64,000 nt of DNA from Bacteroidia bacterium (lineage in GTDB: Bacteria; Bacteroidota; Bacteroidia; Bacteroidales; GWA2-32-17). Positions 45,943 through 55,500 of the stretch are shown piece by piece. The notes under the pieces were generated by a model. The model was given only the letters and a program-made list of their open reading frames with translations, was not told the DNA's origin and searched no databases. The DNA is taken from the NCBI GenBank assembly GCA_016218155.1, contig JACREQ010000034.1, positions 62,001 to 126,000 on the forward strand, written 5' to 3'. The position numbers and the translations under genes are program-made. Every line of letters starts with the position of its first letter. Position 1 is the first letter of the stretch.

Positions 45943-47013
45943 ATGAATATTTTAATTAAATATTTATTTCTTCTATTAATTCTATCAACATTTAGCTGTA
46001 TTAACAGTTCAAATAAAAAACCGAATTCCAATAGTTTCGGGGGTACTCTTAGAATTAATGAGAGATCGGGAATTTTAACCCTTTTCCCGCATAGTGTTCA
46101 GGATATTGTGTCAAGTCACATTATTTCACAATTATATGATGGTTTAGTAAAGTTTAATGCTTACGATTTATCGGTAAAACCCGCAATAGCTTATACCTGG
46201 GAAATTGATTCAACAGAAACTATATATAGATTTTTTCTTAATACCAATGTTTATTTCAATGATAATGAGTGTTTCTCTGATGGTATTGGAAGAAAAGTAA
46301 CTGCTGACGATTTTGTATATACATTTACATTACTTGCAACTCAAAATAGTAATAACCAGAATTTCTTCGGAACTATTGATAACATTGTAGGTGCTACCGA
46401 CCATTATTATTCTGATTCTTTAAAGAACGGTTCAAAAGTGATTTCAGGGATTAAAGCAGAAAATGATTCTGTTTTGGTTATTTGTTTAGAAAAGCCGAAC
46501 CCACTTTTTCTGTATTTTCTTGCATCGCCTATAACTGCTGTTATTCCTAAGGAAGCATTTGAAAAGTATGGATATAAAAGTTTTGTTGGTGCAGGTCCAT
46601 TTTATATTAACAACTATCCAAAAGAAAGTGAACCGTTAATATTATTAAGAAATAATTTTTATTATCAAAAAGATAATTCGAATAACTATTTGCCTTATCT
46701 TGATACTGTTATCGTTAATTTTAATGGTTCTTCTGAAAGGGAAAAACAGTTACTTTCTGAAGATAAACTTGATTTATTGTATAATGTTGACAACTCAAAT
46801 GTTACCGAATATCTCGAAAAAAATATTCAACAGTTTAAAGGAGATAAGCCAAAATTTGTACTACAGATGTCAAACTTAAGTAATAATGTTCAACTTCAAC
46901 ATATTATAAAGAGAAATCTTAAGGGATTTATTACTAATAGTCAAAACTATTACGATTTATCTAAGGTGTATTATGAGCCTGAGAAAAAGGATACATTGAT
47001 TGCAAAAAAATAG
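45943..47013 (+). CDS. Short ABC-type peptide-binding (SBP_bac_5) lipoprotein
   Basis: Lipoprotein of 356 residues (hydrophobic 5-17, cysteine in TFSCIN near residue 19). Matches the extracellular solute-binding family 5: IISQLYDGLVKFNAYDLSVKPAIAYTWE near 60, ADDFVYTFTLL near 125, VVISGIKAENDSVLVICLEKPNPLF near 165, GAGPFYINNY near 220. Usual members have 500-560 residues with a third lobe; this one stops about 150-200 residues early and no continuation is seen in other frames after the stop. No oligopeptide permease genes are adjacent. It may be an orphan binding protein or a sensor accessory. Peptide transport is not proven. Confidence 0.75.
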   Translation: MNILIKYLFLLLILSTFSCINSSNKKPNSNSFGGTLRINERSGILTLFPHSVQDIVSSHIISQLYDGLVKFNAYDLSVKPAIAYTWEIDSTETIYRFFLNTNVYFNDNECFSDGIGRKVTADDFVYTFTLLATQNSNNQNFFGTIDNIVGATDHYYSDSLKNGSKVISGIKAENDSVLVICLEKPNPLFLYFLASPITAVIPKEAFEKYGYKSFVGAGPFYINNYPKESEPLILLRNNFYYQKDNSNNYLPYLDTVIVNFNGSSEREKQLLSEDKLDLLYNVDNSNVTEYLEKNIQQFKGDKPKFVLQMSNLSNNVQLQHIIKRNLKGFITNSQNYYDLSKVYYEPEKKDTLIAKK

Positions 47014-47100
47014 TTTTATTTAATTTTAACACATTAAATATACTTTATTAAAATTCTTTTCTGTTTTTTTATGTTGCATATAAAAAGTTGATTTTAGAAT

Positions 47101-47108
47101 TACCTTTG
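47101..47108 (+). promoter_or_regulatory. -7 element before the TPR protein gene
   Basis: TACCTTTG matches TAnnTTTG and lies 16 bases before the ATG at 47125. The nearest TTG at 47074-47076 is 24 bases away, longer than the usual spacing. Confidence 0.45.
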
Positions 47109-47124
47109 AAAAATTTATTATTGA

Positions 47125-48984
47125 ATGTTCAGGTTATTAACTACAATATTTTTCTTTCTTATAATACAGGCAAGTTATGCGCAAACACCTGATGAACAAA
47201 ATCAATTAGCACTACAATATTATAAAAATAAGGAATTTGAAAAAGCAGCAACAATTTTTGCTGAGCTGTATAGCAGCCAAAAATCAAAAATATTTTTTAC
47301 TTACTATTTAAACTGTCTCATTGAGCTAAAAGATTACGAAACAGGTGAAAAAATATTAAGAAAAGAGATTCGTAAAAACAGCACAGACTTAAGCTTTAGA
47401 GTAGATCTTGGTTTTTTATATAAAACCCAAAACTTATTAAAAGAAGCAGATGAAGAATATGAGCAGGCATTAAAGCTTCTTCAGCCAGATAACAATCAGA
47501 TTATAACACTTGCAAATGCATTTTTATATAAACGTGAATATAATTATGCCGAACAAACTTATCTTAAAGGACGAAAAATGCTTAAAGATGTATATGGGTT
47601 TAACTTCGAACTGGCTAATTTATATCAGATACAATCTTTATATGATAAAATGATTAATGAGTATCTTGATTTACTTGAAATTCACGAAAGCTATATTCAG
47701 ACTGTACAAAACAGGCTTCAGTCATCTGTTTATGCCGATAAAGAAAATAATTTAACAGGGTTGTTAAAAATTCAGCTTTTAAAAAGAATACAAAAAAATC
47801 CTGATCGTAAAATATTTAGCGAATTGTTAATTTGGTTATATCTGCAAGAGAAAGATTACGAAAATGCATTTATACAATCATCGGCACTTGATAAAAGATT
47901 AAAAGAAGATGGTAGCAGATTGATTGAATTAGCAAATCAAGCTGTTGTTAATAAGGATTATGACGTTGCGTTAAAAGCTTACCAATATGTTATCGATAAA
48001 GGAAAATATAACAGTTGGTATGTTGATGCCAGAAGCGATTATATGAATACATTATATAATAAAATAATTGAGCAACCTGGAGTCAAAAAATCAGAGGTTG
48101 TTGATTTGGAGAAAGTATTAAAAGCAACATTAGATGAATTAGGTAGGTCAAAATCAACTTTCTCATTAATAAAAGCTATTGCGTTTATTCAAACATTTTA
48201 TTTAAATATTGCCGATGAAGCTAGTAAGGACTTAGAAAAGACTCTTGCTTCAAACATTTTATCGCCAATGCAGATTGCTGAGTGCAAGTTGTTAATTGGT
48301 GATATACTTTTATTTAATAATGATATATGGGGTGCAACGGTTTATTATGCTCAGGTTGAGAAAGCAAACGAGAACGAGCCGATAGGTCACGAAGCAAAAT
48401 ACAGAAAAGCGCGTTTGGCATATTTTTCAGGTGATTTTTTATGGGCTCAGGCACAGCTAGATGTATTAAAAGCATCAACTTCTAAATTAATTGCAAATGA
48501 TGCTTTTACTTTGTCATTATTAATTAATGAGAATGTTACAGAGGACACAACAGGGGAAGCTCTTCAAATGTATTCACGTGCCGGCTTATATGAGTTCAGG
48601 CATAACGATAGTGTCGCAGTTATAACATTAGACAGTATTATTTTTAAATACAAGTCTAATGAAATTTTAGATGATGCTTACTTTAAGCTGGGGGAGCTAT
48701 ATTTAAAGAAAGCAGAGTTTAGCAAAGCAGTATTATACTTTGATACTGTTTCTACAAAATTTAACTATGGAACATTATCAGATGATGCTCTTTTTAAAGT
48801 GGCAAATATTTATGAAAAGTATTTGCTAGATAACAAAAAGGCAATGGATTATTATCAAAAGATAATGACTGATCATCCGGGAAGTACATTAGTTAACGAA
48901 TCCAGAAAACGTTACAGATTCTTAAGAGGAGATAAATTACAGGAAGAAGAAACTCCTGTTAACTCTAACGGGATGCCAAATTAA
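47125..48984 (+). CDS. Exported TPR-repeat protein
   Basis: Protein of 619 residues with a signal peptide at 1-19 (IQASYAQ). The rest is helical with TPR and SEL1-like units: LALQYYKNKEFEKAATIFAEL near 25, DLGFLYKTQNLLKEADEEYEQAL near 90, and a C-terminal set with the YbgF/BamD-like order DDAYFKLGELYLKKAEFSKAVLYFD and DDALFKVANIYEKYLLDNKKAMDYYQKI. Conserved in Bacteroidota as a periplasmic scaffold, probably for cell-envelope assembly; the partner is not known. The DMT transporter starts four bases after its stop, so the two are cotranscribed. Confidence 0.8.
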   Translation: MFRLLTTIFFFLIIQASYAQTPDEQNQLALQYYKNKEFEKAATIFAELYSSQKSKIFFTYYLNCLIELKDYETGEKILRKEIRKNSTDLSFRVDLGFLYKTQNLLKEADEEYEQALKLLQPDNNQIITLANAFLYKREYNYAEQTYLKGRKMLKDVYGFNFELANLYQIQSLYDKMINEYLDLLEIHESYIQTVQNRLQSSVYADKENNLTGLLKIQLLKRIQKNPDRKIFSELLIWLYLQEKDYENAFIQSSALDKRLKEDGSRLIELANQAVVNKDYDVALKAYQYVIDKGKYNSWYVDARSDYMNTLYNKIIEQPGVKKSEVVDLEKVLKATLDELGRSKSTFSLIKAIAFIQTFYLNIADEASKDLEKTLASNILSPMQIAECKLLIGDILLFNNDIWGATVYYAQVEKANENEPIGHEAKYRKARLAYFSGDFLWAQAQLDVLKASTSKLIANDAFTLSLLINENVTEDTTGEALQMYSRAGLYEFRHNDSVAVITLDSIIFKYKSNEILDDAYFKLGELYLKKAEFSKAVLYFDTVSTKFNYGTLSDDALFKVANIYEKYLLDNKKAMDYYQKIMTDHPGSTLVNESRKRYRFLRGDKLQEEETPVNSNGMPN

Positions 48985-48988
48985 TATT

Positions 48989-49876
48989 ATGCAAAACCAG
49001 AGAAAAGCATATTTATTTGCCATTTCTGCTGTATTGCTCTGGTCGACTGTTGCAACTGCTTTTAAAACCGCCTTAAAGGGAATGCCCTTTTCAAATCTGC
49101 TTTTCGTAAGCACATGTGTAAGTGTTATTTTGCTAGGTGTTGTGCTTGTTTTTAAAGGGCAATTTCTTAAAACTTTTAATGTCAGCCTTAATTCATGGTT
49201 GTATTCAGCTGTTTTAGGATTTTTAAATCCGTTTTTATACTACATGGTGTTATTAAAAGCATATAGCGTACTTCCGGCGCAGATTGCTCAACCATTAAAT
49301 TATACATGGCCGGTTGTTCTGGTTATCTTATCGGCACCTTTTTTAAAACAAAAAATCACTTTAAAGGCATTAATTGCATTATTAATTTGTTTGTGTGGCG
49401 TTGTTGTAATTTCCTTTCAGGGAAAATGGAATTTAAATATCTCTAATTCATTTGGTGTTTTACTGGCTGCCGGAAGTTCAATAATATGGTCGAGTTTCTG
49501 GTTGCTTAATATGAAAGATAAACGTGAAGAAACAAATAAGCTTTTTTTGAATTTTCTGTTTGGCTTTATTTATATTTTTCTTTACCAGTTGTTTTTTGAG
49601 CCTGTTAAAATTCAGAGTATAACATCTTTTAGTGCAGCTGTATATGTTGGTATTTTTGAAATGGGAATTACTTTTATTCTGTGGTTAAATGCTTTACAGT
49701 ATTCAAAATCACCAGAAAAAATCAGTTCATTGGTTTTTCTTTCTCCTTTTCTTTCAATATTTTTTATTGCATTTTTTCTTCACGAGAGCATTCATTTTTC
49801 AACTATTGCCGGATTATTGCTAATTGTTTTAGGAATATTTTTATCGAAAGCAAAACTTAAAAAGCAACAGAAATAA
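48989..49876 (+). CDS. EamA/DMT-family membrane transporter
   Basis: Inner-membrane carrier of 295 residues with ten predicted helices in two EamA halves. Markers are LLWSTVATAFKTALK near residue 17, AQIAQPLNYTWPVVLVILSAPFLKQK near 98 (end of half 1), and the second half ending AAVYVGIFEMGITFILWLNALQYS and LSPFLSIFFIAFFLHESI. Family members export amino acids, purines or other metabolites, or are uncharacterised; the substrate cannot be read from the sequence. Cotranscribed with the TPR gene, 37 bases before ruvC. Confidence 0.9.
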   Translation: MQNQRKAYLFAISAVLLWSTVATAFKTALKGMPFSNLLFVSTCVSVILLGVVLVFKGQFLKTFNVSLNSWLYSAVLGFLNPFLYYMVLLKAYSVLPAQIAQPLNYTWPVVLVILSAPFLKQKITLKALIALLICLCGVVVISFQGKWNLNISNSFGVLLAAGSSIIWSSFWLLNMKDKREETNKLFLNFLFGFIYIFLYQLFFEPVKIQSITSFSAAVYVGIFEMGITFILWLNALQYSKSPEKISSLVFLSPFLSIFFIAFFLHESIHFSTIAGLLLIVLGIFLSKAKLKKQQK

Positions 49877-49913
49877 CGTTTGTTTAATTACTCTATAGTA
49901 TCTTTATTGCGTA

Positions 49914-50468
49914 ATGAGCATAGATAAAATAATACTAGGTATTGATCCCGGAACAACAATAATGGGTTATGGAATAATTGAGGTTAAGCAAAAAAAGCCG
50001 GTAATAATAGCTATTGGAGTTATAGAATTGCATAAACTAGATGATCATTTTGTAAAACTTAAGCATATTTTTGAAAGAGTATCGGGTTTAATAAATGAAT
50101 ACAAACCTGATGAACTTGCTATCGAGGCTCCATTTTTTGGAAAGAATGTTCAGTCGATGTTAAAACTCGGACGTGCCCAAGGAACAGCAATTGCAGCAGC
50201 AATTTCTCATTCTATACCGGTATTTGAGTATGCTCCCAGAAAAATTAAGCAGTCTATAACTGGCAATGGAAATGCATCAAAAGAGCAGGTTGCTGCCATG
50301 CTGCAAAAAATATTGTTAATAAAAGATATGCCAAAGCATTTAGATGCAACAGATGGTCTGGCTGCAGCTCTTTGTCACTTTTTTCAGGCTCCTGTAAGTG
50401 AAAATAACAATACAGCCAAAAGCTGGAAAGAGTTTTTGAGTAAAAACCCTAACAGATTAAAGAAATAA
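49914..50468 (+). CDS. ruvC: Holliday junction resolvase RuvC
   Basis: Endonuclease of 184 residues that cuts Holliday junctions after RuvAB branch migration. The catalytic carboxylates of the RNase H fold are visible: the first aspartate in [14 protein letters not shown] near residue 10, a glutamate in [14 protein letters not shown] near 70, and two C-terminal aspartates in [15 protein letters not shown] near 145-150. The loop ARGQ/TAIA equivalent reads [11 protein letters not shown]. Length is typical. A TATCTTTA -7-like element at 49899-49906 would start transcription just at the ATG. Converges on the HIT gene. ruvA or ruvB are not in the window. Confidence 0.96.
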   Translation: MSIDKIILGIDPGTTIMGYGIIEVKQKKPVIIAIGVIELHKLDDHFVKLKHIFERVSGLINEYKPDELAIEAPFFGKNVQSMLKLGRAQGTAIAAAISHSIPVFEYAPRKIKQSITGNGNASKEQVAAMLQKILLIKDMPKHLDATDGLAAALCHFFQAPVSENNNTAKSWKEFLSKNPNRLKK

Positions 50469-50501
50469 AAATTTAAATAAGCGAGGAATCTTAGTACTTG
50501 T

Positions 50502-50894
50502 TTAAAAATTTGATCTGATTTTTTCAGCAATCTCAGTCATTTCCTCTTTAGCAAAACTTAGTTTTGGTCTTGAAAAGTCTATGTCGGAAACATTATTGAT
50601 TGGAATAAGGTGAATGTGTGCATGGGGAACTTCTAGTCCAATTACAGCAATACCAATTCTTTTGCAAGGTATTGTCTTTTCAATAGCTTTAGCAACCTTC
50701 TTTGCAAATAAAGTTAGTTCTGACAAAGTATTGTCTTCAATATTAAAAATGTAGTCAATTTCTTTTTTGGGAATAACTAAAGTATGACCTTTTGCTAATG
50801 GCGATACATCAAGAAAAGCTAGAAATTCTTCAGTTTCTGCAATTTTAAAACAAGGAATTTCGCCTGCTACTATTTTAGAAAAAATGCTGGACAT
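50502..50894 (-). CDS. HIT-family protein (histidine triad nucleotide hydrolase)
   Basis: Cytosolic protein of 130 residues, likely a Hint-type nucleoside phosphoramidase or dinucleotide hydrolase. N-terminal SIFSKIVAGEIPCFKIAE, FLDVSPLAKGHTLVIPKKE near residue 28, and the histidine triad VPHAHIHLIPI near residue 90 are all canonical. It starts one base after the greA stop; the greA-HIT pair is a common Bacteroidota arrangement, so translational coupling is likely. Physiological substrate unknown. Confidence 0.95.
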   Translation of the reverse strand: MSSIFSKIVAGEIPCFKIAETEEFLAFLDVSPLAKGHTLVIPKKEIDYIFNIEDNTLSELTLFAKKVAKAIEKTIPCKRIGIAVIGLEVPHAHIHLIPINNVSDIDFSRPKLSFAKEEMTEIAEKIRSNF

Positions 50895-50895
50895 T

Positions 50896-51369
50896 TTACC
50901 TTGTAATTTCTATTACTTCAAAAGATAATTTTCCGCTTGGAACCTGTACTTCAACTGAATCGCCAACTTTTTTACCTAATAACCCTTTAGCAATAGGTGT
51001 GTTAATAGAAATTTTTCCTTCTTTTAAGTTAGCTTCACTTTCAGAAACTAAAGTGTATTGCTGAATAGCGTTTGTTATCGTATTTTTAATCTTTACCTTA
51101 GAAAGAATCTGAACTTTAGATTTATCTATTTTTGAATCATCAAGAACTCGACTGGTTGAAATTAATTCTTCAAGTTTCTGAATTTTCATTTCAAGCATAC
51201 CTTGTGCTTCTTTTGCTGCATCATATTCAGCATTTTCTGACAAATCACCTTTGTCACGTGCTTCAGCAATTGCATTTGAAATAGCTGGACGTTCAACAGT
51301 TTTTAACTGTTCAAGTTCAGTTTTTAGCTTTTGAAAACCCTCTGGGGTTAGGTACGAAATGTTACTCAT
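50896..51369 (-). CDS. greA: Transcription elongation factor GreA
   Basis: Protein of 157 residues that rescues arrested RNA polymerase by stimulating transcript cleavage. N-terminal coiled coil (residues 1-75) with the acidic tip GDLSENAEYDAAKE near 40-53 (Asp and Glu of the catalytic pair present), hinge, then the C-terminal FKBP-like domain ending IAKGLLGKKVGDSVEVQVP and SGKLSFEVIEI. A minus-strand TATCTTTG at 51426-51433 is a candidate promoter for greA; transcription would start around 51420, at the edge of the hairpin that ends the preceding operon. Confidence 0.97.
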   Translation of the reverse strand: MSNISYLTPEGFQKLKTELEQLKTVERPAISNAIAEARDKGDLSENAEYDAAKEAQGMLEMKIQKLEELISTSRVLDDSKIDKSKVQILSKVKIKNTITNAIQQYTLVSESEANLKEGKISINTPIAKGLLGKKVGDSVEVQVPSGKLSFEVIEITR

Positions 51370-51391
51370 ACATCATCTGATTTTAAAACAA

Positions 51392-51420
51392 AAAGAATCC
51401 CGAATAGTTCGGGACTCTTT
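51392..51420 (-). terminator. Terminator of the TonB-receptor/T9SS/PorV operon
   Basis: A 13-base stem with one mismatch (51392-51404 with 51408-51420) and a TAG loop, followed on the minus strand by a T-rich stretch. It lies about 25 bases beyond the stop of the PorV-like gene. Confidence 0.75.
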
Positions 51421-51445
51421 GAATGCAAAGATAATAAAAATATTA

Positions 51446-52555
51446 TTACAATGTAACTTTTGCGCCTATAGAATGAACACCATTAAATGGATTAGTGTCA
51501 CGGTATGAATAATCTATAGAGAAAGTTGAGCCTTTTTCTTTATTTAAAGGAATTTGAACAGAAACACCAACTGTTGGACCGGTAAATGCAGTTGTACGTG
51601 TATCATATTTATTAATACCTTTTTCGTAAACATATCCACCTCTAATCATTACAATTTCTTTAAAAGAATATTCTAATCCTCCGTGAAACTGATCTTTTGT
51701 AAATGAATTTGAAGTAAAGTTACCTGAAATGCTTACTCGGTGATCACTTCTGATTTTGTCAGCAACTGTATCTACTTTCTGAGCTAAATAGAAATCGTAC
51801 ATTGCACCAATCATAATTAATGCAGGTAACTCAAAATCAGCAGAACGTTGTTCTACTGTCATTACGATATCTTTTGGTGGAACTGCACCTCTGAATGAAA
51901 GTCCGTCGCCTTTAAAACGCATTGTTGGGCCAACGTTTTTAATAGAGATACCAAAATGTAAGTTGTCGCGGTTTTTCTTACCTAACTTATTTTTACCAAT
52001 TCCGGTTAAATATTGGATACCGGCATCAAAACATACTCCTGATGCAGATAAATCGGCAGTTTTTTCATTAATAATTTTTACAACTAAACCGCCATAAATA
52101 CTATTAGAAAATTCTTTAGCGTATGCTAATGAAATGTTAGTGTAGTTGGGACGATAAGTTCCAATACCACCTTCTGGCAATTCAACTGTAGTTATTTCGA
52201 TATCGCCAAAACTCATATTCATTAAGGATAAGCTTAAAACACCGCTTTCTCCAACTTTTTGTGATAACCCAAAAGAGTTAATATTTATCCCTGTTCCTGC
52301 CAACCAGTTAGTACGGCAAAAAATCAGCTCTGTTCTTTTGGTGAATGCAGTTCCTGCAACATTAATTTGTAATGCTTCAAGTCCTCTGATTCCGCCTGAG
52401 TTTGCACCGCCCCAACCTGAGCTTCTAGCCCATGGGTTAATTAGTAACTCGCTTGCTCCGGCCTGACCTGCACGTTGCTCATTTCCCGCGAAACAGAATG
52501 TAGTTGCAGTTAAGAGTGCAGCTACTGCCAGAATTGAAATTGATCTTTTTTTCAT
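51446..52555 (-). CDS. PorV/PorQ family outer-membrane protein
   Basis: Outer-membrane beta-barrel of 369 residues. Signal peptide at 1-23 (TTFCFAGN). The family start GQAGASELLINPWARSSGWGG near residue 28 is followed by the typical LEALQINVAGTAF and RTELIFCRTNWLAGTGINI strands. The end alternates as in FadL-like barrels (VHSIGAKVTL). PorV is the shuttle of T9SS, carrying cargo between translocon and attachment complex; PorQ-type paralogues are common. It is the last gene of the operon with the large T9SS-like protein and the TonB receptor and may serve that protein specifically (36-base gap). Confidence 0.88.
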   Translation of the reverse strand: MKKRSISILAVAALLTATTFCFAGNEQRAGQAGASELLINPWARSSGWGGANSGGIRGLEALQINVAGTAFTKRTELIFCRTNWLAGTGININSFGLSQKVGESGVLSLSLMNMSFGDIEITTVELPEGGIGTYRPNYTNISLAYAKEFSNSIYGGLVVKIINEKTADLSASGVCFDAGIQYLTGIGKNKLGKKNRDNLHFGISIKNVGPTMRFKGDGLSFRGAVPPKDIVMTVEQRSADFELPALIMIGAMYDFYLAQKVDTVADKIRSDHRVSISGNFTSNSFTKDQFHGGLEYSFKEIVMIRGGYVYEKGINKYDTRTTAFTGPTVGVSVQIPLNKEKGSTFSIDYSYRDTNPFNGVHSIGAKVTL

Positions 52556-52591
52556 GATTCTCCAATATTTTGTTCTAAATCATTTTTACTA

Positions 52592-55500
52592 TTAAAAATT
52601 GTTTAAGTCAATTGGGCGTAATGCACCAAACCATTTAACAATTTTTTCGCCTAATCCGGGAGCATCTATATGCATAATATAAACACCGCTTGCAATTGTA
52701 ATACCATATTCATTTTTTAAATCCCAATCCTGATATGATAATGGACTGTCTTTCTTAAATCTTCTGATTAAAGTACCACTTACATTGTAAATACTAATTG
52801 TACAAACTTGTGGAAGATTTGTTAACTTAACTTTATAGTCAAGCTGGGAAGTTTCATATGAACTGTAACCGTAGTATGGGTTAGGAACAACTCTTATTAG
52901 TTCTAAAGAGTTCTTTGCAGTTTCTTCATCGTTAACTGAAGGAACTAAATCTTTAAGACTAAATTGATAATAAGGCAAATCCTTGTTCTCAACTAAAGCA
53001 GGATCTCTTTTAAAATTACCTGTTGCTTTAATGTATGGATTAGCAATATTTATATTAAATTCTACGTCGCATTTAATAAAATAATAAGGATCAGTTGGAT
53101 TTGTCTGCATTTGTGAATTACCTGAAAGTACAGGAATTGATACCCACATTGCATTCCACCAAAGATTACGTTTTGTATTACCGGCGTTACCTGTAATTGT
53201 TATAAATTTCTTATATAAATTCAACCCGCCATCGTAACGAGGCATAGTATCTGAACCAGCTTCGTTATGACCGAAAACATATATAAAATGTTTTCCGCCA
53301 AGATAGAAGTCGCCTGCTAAACCACCGGTTTGCATATATAATTCAGATGCATAGTTATTGGTAGGATTCCACATCATATCTCTTCCGTTTTCACCAGGAT
53401 ATCTTGAATCTTCACCAAAAACCATATTTAATCTTTCTCCGTTTTGTACATCAATAGCATAACCAGGGAACCAACCCATACCTCTGCCACCAATATAGTT
53501 TGAGTAATTTGGATTTGTTAAACTATCACTTGTAGTTGTAATATTTGTGGAGCTTCCGTTTTTATCAACCGAAGCATGTTTACGCATATTATACTTGTAC
53601 TGATTACCTTCATTTAATCCGGCATTGTAAACATTTGTAGCTAAATCATAATCACAGGTTTCTATTACTGGACAACGGGTCCATTTTGATTTATCTTTAG
53701 TGATTACAATTTTAACGCTTGACAATCTTCTTGTTACTGTACTCATTGTAGTATGTAAAGTAGAGAAAGCTACTCCAGTGTACTGAGGATCATAGGTTGT
53801 TGATCCAATTTTATCTTCCATACCGAAAATGTAAGGTGCCCAGGTACCATCAATTACTTTTTCATAAAACTGTTGGTCATCACCGGCACTTGAACTATTT
53901 ACGTCATTACAAGGAGGCTGGTCGGTAACAACTGATGTTCCTGATCTTATCCAGTTAGGGAATCCGCAACCATCAACATCCTGAACAAAATCTATCCATT
54001 TTTTTAACGGGTCTGCCCAAACTACACTTGAAGAAATATAACCGTTCTGGTATGATGCAGGATCTTTTTTAGCTGGCCATGGAACCTGATTTATTGTTAT
54101 TGAAATACCCCATTTTGGTATTATTTGTTCATTAAGGTATTCAATTTTTGAATCAGAGAATACTGTATCAGTTGCAGATGCTGGGATAGGATATACTTTC
54201 CATTTAGCTTTAGTAATATAATAACCAGATGTACCAATTGCAACAGTACTTGAATCTGGAATAAACTTTAAACCAAAACTTTTATCAGGAACATTTAATG
54301 GATCAATTACTTTTACCTTAATTGGACCATATCCGTTTTCGTATTCAACGCTATCAGCTCTCCATGGAGAACCTGCCATAATTTTATCAATAGTTTTTTG
54401 TGTAAGTTTTATCTCATTATTACCATTACCTAAACCTTCAATCTGAATAATTTTAGGACCATCTCCGAAATCGGAATTTAAAATAGTACCATTATTTGCA
54501 GGTGAAGTAATGTGAGGTATTACTGTATAAGTTTTAATACCAGAACGACTTGGTAAATATGGTTTCTTTTGACCTTCTAATGCATTAGGATCAGTTGGAT
54601 TATAAGTTTGATAATTGTTATATCCATATGCAATAGCAACATAATAATATGTTTTATGATTAACCAATCTCTTATCACCAATTGCAAAAGCATCATTTGT
54701 TAATGTAAATGAATGTTGTATCCCAACATTTGCACCTTCAACTTTTAATTTAGGAACTGATGCACCAATCTGGCTATCGTATTCGTAATTTATAATTCTT
54801 GAGATAGTATCCTTTTTATCGCATTGGAATACTAATCTTGCTTTATCAGGATTTTCGATATCTGTTACAGAAGAACTTTCATCTTTTAACTGATATACCT
54901 GATAACCCTGGAAGGTATAATAAGGATCGCAGCCGGGTAAATTAGTAGGACAAACTACAAAAGGATCTTTTTCAATATAATCTTCAGGAACATTAACGTA
55001 GTTATTTGTTCCTTTTACATTTTTAATATGGAAAATAAACTCTCTGTCAAGTTCAATAATCTCGAGAATTGGTGCAACTGGACCATCAATTAATTTAAAA
55101 CAATTATCAAATAATCTTTGAGCTTTATCATCAGCGCGTTTAACTTCAATAATTGAAGCTTTTCTTCCGCCGGAAGTTGCTCTTGCCCAAACCATACCTG
55201 TTGTAATATCATTTGCAGCACCTGGTTGTAATGTAAATGGACCAGCTGAATGTACAAATCGGTAATCTTTAACTGAATTGCCTTCAATAGTCCATGGGGT
55301 TTGAGGATTTCCGCCTGTTCCCCAACCACTAGGGTCAGTATTTTCAGGATAAGCAAAGTCAGCAGGTGTACCTGCACCTGTAGAATATCCGGTACCACCA
55401 TAAGTCATTCTAACTCCATCTTTCCAGTAACCTGTTAAGAATCTGTAATATTCAACTGCTGTTGAAGGGTCACTTAAAGTACTACCATCATTCTGAAAAT

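Noticed and set aside
46980-47124. A frameshift cutting off the third lobe of the solute-binding protein
   Set aside because: After the stop there is no reading frame with homologous residues, so a simple frameshift is not the cause of the short length.
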